DNA from: Athripsodes cinereus
Lineage: Eukaryota > Arthropoda > Insecta > Trichoptera > Leptoceridae
Assembly (NCBI GenBank): GCA_947579605.1
Contig: OX388321.1
Coordinates: forward strand, 9,389,427-9,453,426
Reading direction: 5' to 3'
DNA: 64,000 nt
The translations under genes were made by a program, and so were the position numbers. This document shows, piece by piece, positions 58,583-64,000 of the stretch. Under the pieces are notes generated by a model. The model saw nothing but the letters and a program-made list of their open reading frames with translations, was not told the DNA's origin and did no database searches. Within the stretch, counting starts at the first letter, position 1; each line of letters opens with the position of its first letter.

Positions 58583-58790
58583 TGTCGGTGCACACGTAGT
58601 AGAATTCCATAATAATGCAGTTTGAAACAAGTGTTCCTTTCTACTATTGTTTGTTAATTCGCAGAGAGACGTCTTTCGACTTATAAGGTCATTATCAATC
58701 TGATAATGACCTTATAAGTCGAAAGACGTCCCTCTGCGAATTAACAAACAATAGTAGAAAGGAACACTTGTTTCAAATTGCATTAATAAT
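58583..58790. mobile_element. hairpin MITE family F, near-perfect copy
   Basis: Arms 58610-58697 and 58701-58788 are reverse complements with only a few mismatches (for example GCAGT against GCAAT and GAGAGAC against GAGGGAC), separated by ATC. The element begins 'tatgtcggtgcacacgtagt', as at 34626. A transcript would form an 88-bp double-stranded stem. Non-coding. Other copies: 10066, 34626, 61397 and 63285. Confidence 0.85.
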
Positions 58791-60403
58791 ATTGAAGGAA
58801 TTATCTATTTAATGAAATTGATAGAAAAGAACAAAATTCAAATAAATAATTAATTATTTTTCCAGCGAATAATAAAAACTAATAATCCATGCTGAGTATT
58901 ATCTTTTTTGAAATCAAATATTTAATTTAAATAAAAAAAGATGGCAAACTTCTTTTAACGCATTCACGAAAAAGTTGTCTAATTTGTATTCCAAACTTTA
59001 AATAATCTATTAGTGTAAATACAAAACGTTTTGTGCTGATTTCAAAGTTATAATTACATAAGTAAAGGCCCTAGTATATTATAATGTTGTTTGTAAATTT
59101 TTTGTTAGGTTCAAGCAGCAAGTTGTTTGGACATTTTGCGAATCTCACAACTTTTAGGTATTGTCGTCATACGTGTCAACAAAAGGAATTTCAATTTACG
59201 AATCATGTCTAATAAAAAAATAAAACTTTTTTATTGCTAAAAAGTGTGCAAAGTAAAAACTATATTATGTATAGTGAAATAAAAAAACTGTAAATTAAAT
59301 TTCGCTTGTTTATTTACTTTAGAAAGAAAAAATAACAAAACACCTTTATTTTCTTATATAATATGAATGTCTATGTGCTAGAATTTAAATCGACGATTTT
59401 TTTTTTTTTTTAAGAAATAAAAGTAGAAATTCTTTTTATGTTGCTGTTTTAATATAAATGTATGTTTTCTTTATTTCATAAAAAAGAAACTGTAAATTGT
59501 AAAAGAGATTAATAATCGACTTTATTGAAATAAATCTGGGTTTAAGAATAATTCAAAATTCATCTTTAAACATTCTTAGTGTTAGAAAATTTAATGGTTT
59601 TTGAGGTTTAAAAGGCTAGGAAGTCTAAAGCTACCATAATACAGTCGATAACCTCATTCTTTACTTATTTTTTTAAGTTAAAAAACGATATCGCGTATCG
59701 AAATGGTGACTTGAATAAAATTACTAGTAAAACTCCGTTTCATATTTTTAATTGTTTTTCATAAAACAGGATTACGTCTCCAAATATTTGAATGTGTGTT
59801 TTCTTCTGTATCATGTTCCCCAATTCTGGGGATCGTTATAAACGTGGAGCCTCGTTTAAGAGTACCTATATAAAATAAGTGTATCATACTTTTCTGTAAG
59901 TTTTTTAGTGTTCTGTAGAAGGCAATTGAAACATTAATTGTTTCAAAGAATACCAATCGCTCAACAATCAGAAAAAAAGTTGTCAGTCTATCTCATCCGT
60001 TATTTTTGATTTGAGGTTAAAAAAAAGAAATTGGTAAATGCAATTCACGATAGTTTCGCTAATATACAAGTAGATACTTATACACACAATGTGAAAGGTT
60101 AAATGACTTGCCGACATCACATCACATCACATCGGCAGCATTGATGTGGATACGTTGTGTAGTTGAAAACAAAAACACAATAGGAGTGAAGAATGTAATT
60201 AAGAAATACCACAAATGTATTTATGAAACTCAACAGCTCGTTTTATTTATTTTGTTTCTGATATTTCGTGTACCAATGTAGTTTATACACTAGCGTATAA
60301 CTTTCATAGCTGAACTTAAAAATATGGTTCGAAATCAGAATGTTATGCAACTTGTGCATTGTACATCATTATTAACATATTATTTAAAGAATCAATAAAA
60401 AGG
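58791..60403. other. AT-rich non-coding DNA, no gene seen
   Basis: It includes a family A antisense scrap near 59889-59925 ('ttctgtaagttttttagtgt') and a (CATCA)n run at 60117-60133. Confidence 0.45.
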
Positions 60404-60529
60404 CAGACCCTTCTTTTTCTTTTTCTTCGAGTGCCGTGTCAGGTCCTCCCGACGTTAGCAATCGCTCTGGCGAAGGCTTCACTATCCTGCGCGACCCGGA
60501 ACAATTCCCCACATACCTCACTCCGGTCT
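60404..60529 (-). pseudogene. antisense LINE C-terminal end, GAA-tailed family
   Basis: On the minus strand, GELFRVAQDSEAFARAIANVG aligns with EELFRAVRNRRDFSQVVVNVG of 31646-31906, then a stop and a GAAGAAAAAGAAAAAGAAG tail. Only about 35 codons remain. The 99-base GC-rich block stands out sharply in AT-rich DNA. Confidence 0.7.
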
Positions 60530-63169
60530 ATTTTTTTTGTTTATATATTTTATTATTTTTGCACATCATTATTATAAATATAACAGTGTTTACAAAAAAA
60601 TACAAAATTTTAAATACTAGGACGATAAGCAGTGGCGAGATATCACTAGAAAATGATTTCATCCATCTAATCATGATAACCATGCATCTAACATTTTACT
60701 ATCGAGCAAAATTTTCTTTAAAATAAACCATCGAGCATGGCTTCGTTGGAGTTTATTTATCGATCACTATTTATCCCTCAAAGCACGAGCTCTGCTCATA
60801 TTTGAGGGAATGAATTGTTTTGCTTACTGTATAATTATAAGTAAATGATTGTTGTTGTAAATTGTGTAATTATCAATTAATAAATATATTTGAATATTCG
60901 ACCTATAAGTATAACACACACAGAGTAAAGTACGAACAGCTTTGTACCAAGTAAAGAGCTCGAATCGCTTGTATAAATTATATTGCGGAACTGCGACAAA
61001 ATTCTTGAGATTCTTATAACTTTGGTGGATTATATTCTTTATAAGTTCAAAGTTAATAATAACCCTATTTATAACGTTTCAAGCATTTTCATTTTCATAG
61101 CAGAATAAGATTTTTGAAATTGTATTATTTCCATTTCGTTACATTATTTTCATGTATTTAAATTTCAATACCCTTCTCTTTACACCTTCATACTCGTAAT
61201 ATATTTTATACTTTAAGCATTTGCCCTTAGGCAAGGAATATACGGTTTACGTTTATTTTATTTTGTTTGAAATAAAGAGTTTAATTTATTTCACGTACCT
61301 ACTTAAAAAAATAGAATCCATTTAAAGAATTTATTTGGTCTAAAGTAAAAAAAAATATATATAAAATAGTACTGATTATTCACTGTGCCAATTTTTAGGT
61401 ACCTAATAGAATTCCATAACAAAATTAGAAAACACATTTTACACGTTTTATTATTGAGAAAGATGTCTTTCGTTTTATAAGGTAATTTTCAATCATCAAA
61501 ATTTGACAATGTCCTTTTAAGACGAAACACGAATATCACACATATAAAACATATAGTAGAAAAAACATTTGTTTTAATTTCAATTTAAATTGAACTGATT
61601 TAGGTGCAATATTTTGTATTAACTATGAATCAAAAAGAATTAATATCTTCTTAATATGAGAGAAGATAACAGTGGTTTAGTCATAAATTATGAATATGTT
61701 CAACTACAGTTAGCAAAAAAATATTTTCTTCAAATGGCCCCAAACAGAGGACTCATTTACACAATACACCGTTTCTGCATTATGTGAAAGAAACTCCGTT
61801 CGTTCTTTCCTGAAGCGGAAAGAGCTGAGAAAAATTAATGAGAATATAGAAGGTTTATTTTAATCTTATGTTCTGGAGAGGAAAGTTGAAGAGTGAGGGC
61901 ATTAATAAATGAATGAATAAAAAGATTATAGGTTGGGCAAGACTTAATCCACGACAAGATAGGTTTATATATTCATATCACGAGTTTGTTCCGTGGCTTG
62001 TATCGAGTAATTGCACTAAATCCTTTACTAATAAAGTCCGTGGAATTTTATTATTAACAATCCCTTTAATCCAACACCAAAATTTCAATTATACGTTTTT
62101 TAATAAAAGGGTTTGTCTTGTGGGCGGTCCTAGTACCTTCACGCTTATTACAATAATAATTTACCTTTTATCTTACAGATAACAATCGTTTTATGACGTA
62201 GGGCCTTAAAACTTACATGATTTTTAACTCCGGAGCTGATCACGATTTTGTTTTCAACTGTAGTGTATACTGTATACGTTAGATTCCATTCACGTAAAAT
62301 TTCGTTCACACTTACATTTAGTGTTGTGGAATTCTCAAGTAATAATTTTTGGAGAAATTTACCGAGAAATAAAGAAAGAGAAAAGTAGAGAATTTTCCTA
62401 GAATTTTTTTTTTTTATTTAACAGTATAATAATAATAAATCAGTACTGAACTCAATCAATCAATAACAATGTACAAATGTTGAGGCAATTTATCACCAAT
62501 ATTGCTACAATTAATTATGGTATATTTTGAGGCAAATATATTTTTTATTGATCATTTTTACAATGTTCAAAAAAAAATTTAATCATGAAATGTGTCTTTT
62601 TTTAAAGTGATCGTACCTTTGTATACTTGTATTGTAAGTATACAGGGTTTTTACATGTAAAAGGCTTTGGCCGTGAATATATGTAAATAGATAAAATAAA
62701 TATCAAAAAATGGTCATGTGTAAAAAGAATATACTTAGAAAATCAGGTTGGCTGCGAAGTGTTCTGGGAGAAGGGTCATAATACCACTAAGAAAAATTAT
62801 GGAGAGAAATTTCTCTTCCATCACAGGAGAATTGTTGTTTGGACTTTTTACAAGATGATTGGCCTGTCTTGTTACATTTTTTTACATACTTGGCACCACA
62901 AAACTTGCACTTGTATTGTTGTGGCTTGCTTCCTGCCGTTTCTTCGACAAAATATCTAAATATAAATTCCTTCTTGCCCATCTTGCACTATTCTAGTCAC
63001 TGCTTGTGAAGAACTGCTACGTAGTGATGTCAATACCGGATATTCTTTCATATATTTTGTAGGGGAATCCCGCCGCGTTACCACCAAATCAATAAATAAT
63101 AGGGGAATCCCCATGGAAAAAAAGCATAGAGAAATTTCTCTTCCATCAGAGGAAAATTATCACTACTTA
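60530..63169. other. AT-rich non-coding DNA with MITE and tail fragments
   Basis: It holds the family F copy at 61397-61585 and a LINE tail ending at 62706 ('catgtaaaaggctttggccg'). A short direct repeat pair ('gagaaatttctcttccatca') occurs at 62804 and 63130. No gene. Confidence 0.4.
61397..61585. mobile_element. hairpin MITE family F, diverged copy
   Basis: 'aatagaattccataacaaaa' and 'agatgtctttcgttttataa' on the left pair loosely with 'tgtccttttaagacgaaaca' and 'atagtagaaaaaacatttgt' on the right. Many mismatches, so it is older than the copy at 58583. Confidence 0.55.
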
Positions 63170-63278
63170 CATTAAATTACAACCTTATACACCTTTCACA
63201 GGGAGTTTGCCGTCACCTGGAATCGAACCGCGGACCTAATGTCCATGAGGCCGAGACTCTACCACCAGGCTACCGATG
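63170..63278 (-). mobile_element. SINE family 1, antisense with internal deletion
   Basis: In plus orientation 'aaccttatacacctttcaca' jumps directly to 'gggagtttgccgtcacctgg', losing about 35 bases of the body. The B box (inverse of 'ggaatcgaacc') is mutated at one position. A deletion between two short matching words probably produced it. Confidence 0.75.
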
Positions 63279-63284
63279 TATTAT

Positions 63285-63362
63285 TCTACTATATGTTTTA
63301 TTGTTGAGAGAGATGTCTATCGTCTTGTAAGGACATTATAAATCTGATTAAACGACAATCCG
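63285..63362 (+). mobile_element. hairpin MITE family F, solo arm
   Basis: 'attctactatatgttttatt', 'gagagagatgtctatcgtct' and 'aaggacattataaatctgat' match one arm of the family. It sits directly beside the SINE copy. Confidence 0.5.
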
Positions 63363-64000
63363 ATCAATAATAAAATATTTCCATGACTGTTTTCGGTTTT
63401 GATATGTGATTCTTGTTTCATATCCGGAGTTCGGAAGTTCCGAAATTTTGTTTTAGAAAACCCTGTTATAAAGAAGATTAATATTATTACTGAGTATAAT
63501 GAGCTCTTACTTAAAACCTGACTTGCACCTGTATCGAAACTTAACAGATAAGTCTGCTGTAGCTCAAACAAAAATTGTTATTTTTTAAGTTAATTGAAGG
63601 GACGTGTTTGCTATTTCATTAACGTATTTCTTTAATCAGTCTATGTTAAATATTATTCTTCGTAATGCGCATTAGCTCGAGTCCAGTGGTCAGCTCGGAG
63701 CTTATCTATAATCTTATCTCAAGTAATATATCTAGTCTTAAGAAGTACAAAATATATCTGGTTACTGGTACAGAAGAAAGAAGATAGTACCTTACGATGT
63801 TGAACACTCTCTGTTAGATTTTGAACTAAGCAAATACCGCAATTTATCCTCAATAAAATATATTAATTTGTTTTGTCTGAAATACGAGAAAAAATCCAGG
63901 AATGAGTGTAAAATTCCGGAATGAGAATAACTAATCTATGAAAAATATTTATTCTGGCTTGATTATAATGTAATATATGATATTGAATGTATGATATGTA
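63363..64000. other. non-coding DNA, no gene seen
   Basis: No recognised feature to the end of the window. Confidence 0.4.

Overview
The window is 64 kb of strongly AT-rich eukaryotic DNA with no host protein-coding gene that I can support. Nearly all recognisable content is transposable-element debris. There are at least ten fragments of non-LTR retrotransposons (LINEs), two tRNA-derived SINE families, five or more families of short inverted-repeat elements (MITEs or fold-backs), many copies of unclassified dispersed repeats, and a few tandem repeats. The LINE families, the many GTAGGTACCTAC-like words and a dispersed repeat containing 'cacacagattgagctagtcc' suggest an insect, most likely a moth or butterfly. 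That assignment is inference. The DNA is probably intergenic or from a large intron.

Layout. 1-9.5 kb: mostly featureless AT-rich DNA with a weak exon-like segment (537-596), two LINE C-terminal remnants (995-1081 and 5302-5543) and MITE pieces. 9.5-20.5 kb: repeat fragments, a perfect 51-bp palindrome, a SINE, a LINE 3' end (15284-15560), an antisense LINE with a 40-bp (GAA)n micro-insertion inside an 18-bp target-site duplication (18582-18657), and a MITE. 20.5-28.1 kb: an antisense SINE, an unexplained cluster of a conserved 18-bp motif in both orientations (23383-24581), a fold-back element inside an antisense LINE (25292-25640), a complete 547-bp pogo/Tigger-like MITE with TA duplications (26628-27174) and a palindromic MITE. 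29.5-39.3 kb: full copies of a dispersed repeat, LINE and SINE pieces placed tail to tail, a hammerhead-ribozyme-like motif (36749-36798), and an antisense LINE that carries an R1-like insertion with a 16-bp target-site duplication (37506-38562). 40.9-45.5 kb: the densest part, with a 3 x 42-bp tandem repeat beside a 280-codon LINE reverse-transcriptase fragment, a 5 x 114-bp minisatellite whose unit keeps reading frame, and the longest open frame of the window (435 codons, LINE reverse transcriptase). 46-64 kb: a second hammerhead-like core, further LINE ends, a (CT)n array, SINEs and hairpin MITEs, including a 179-bp almost perfect hairpin at 58610-58788.

The LINE fragments would have supplied the reverse transcriptase that mobilised themselves and perhaps the SINEs. 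None looks complete, and most are 5'-truncated, frameshifted or nested, so the region behaves as a passive insertion sink. The items that most deserve follow-up are the hammerhead-like motifs, the 18-bp motif cluster, the in-frame minisatellite and the long hairpins that could yield small RNAs.
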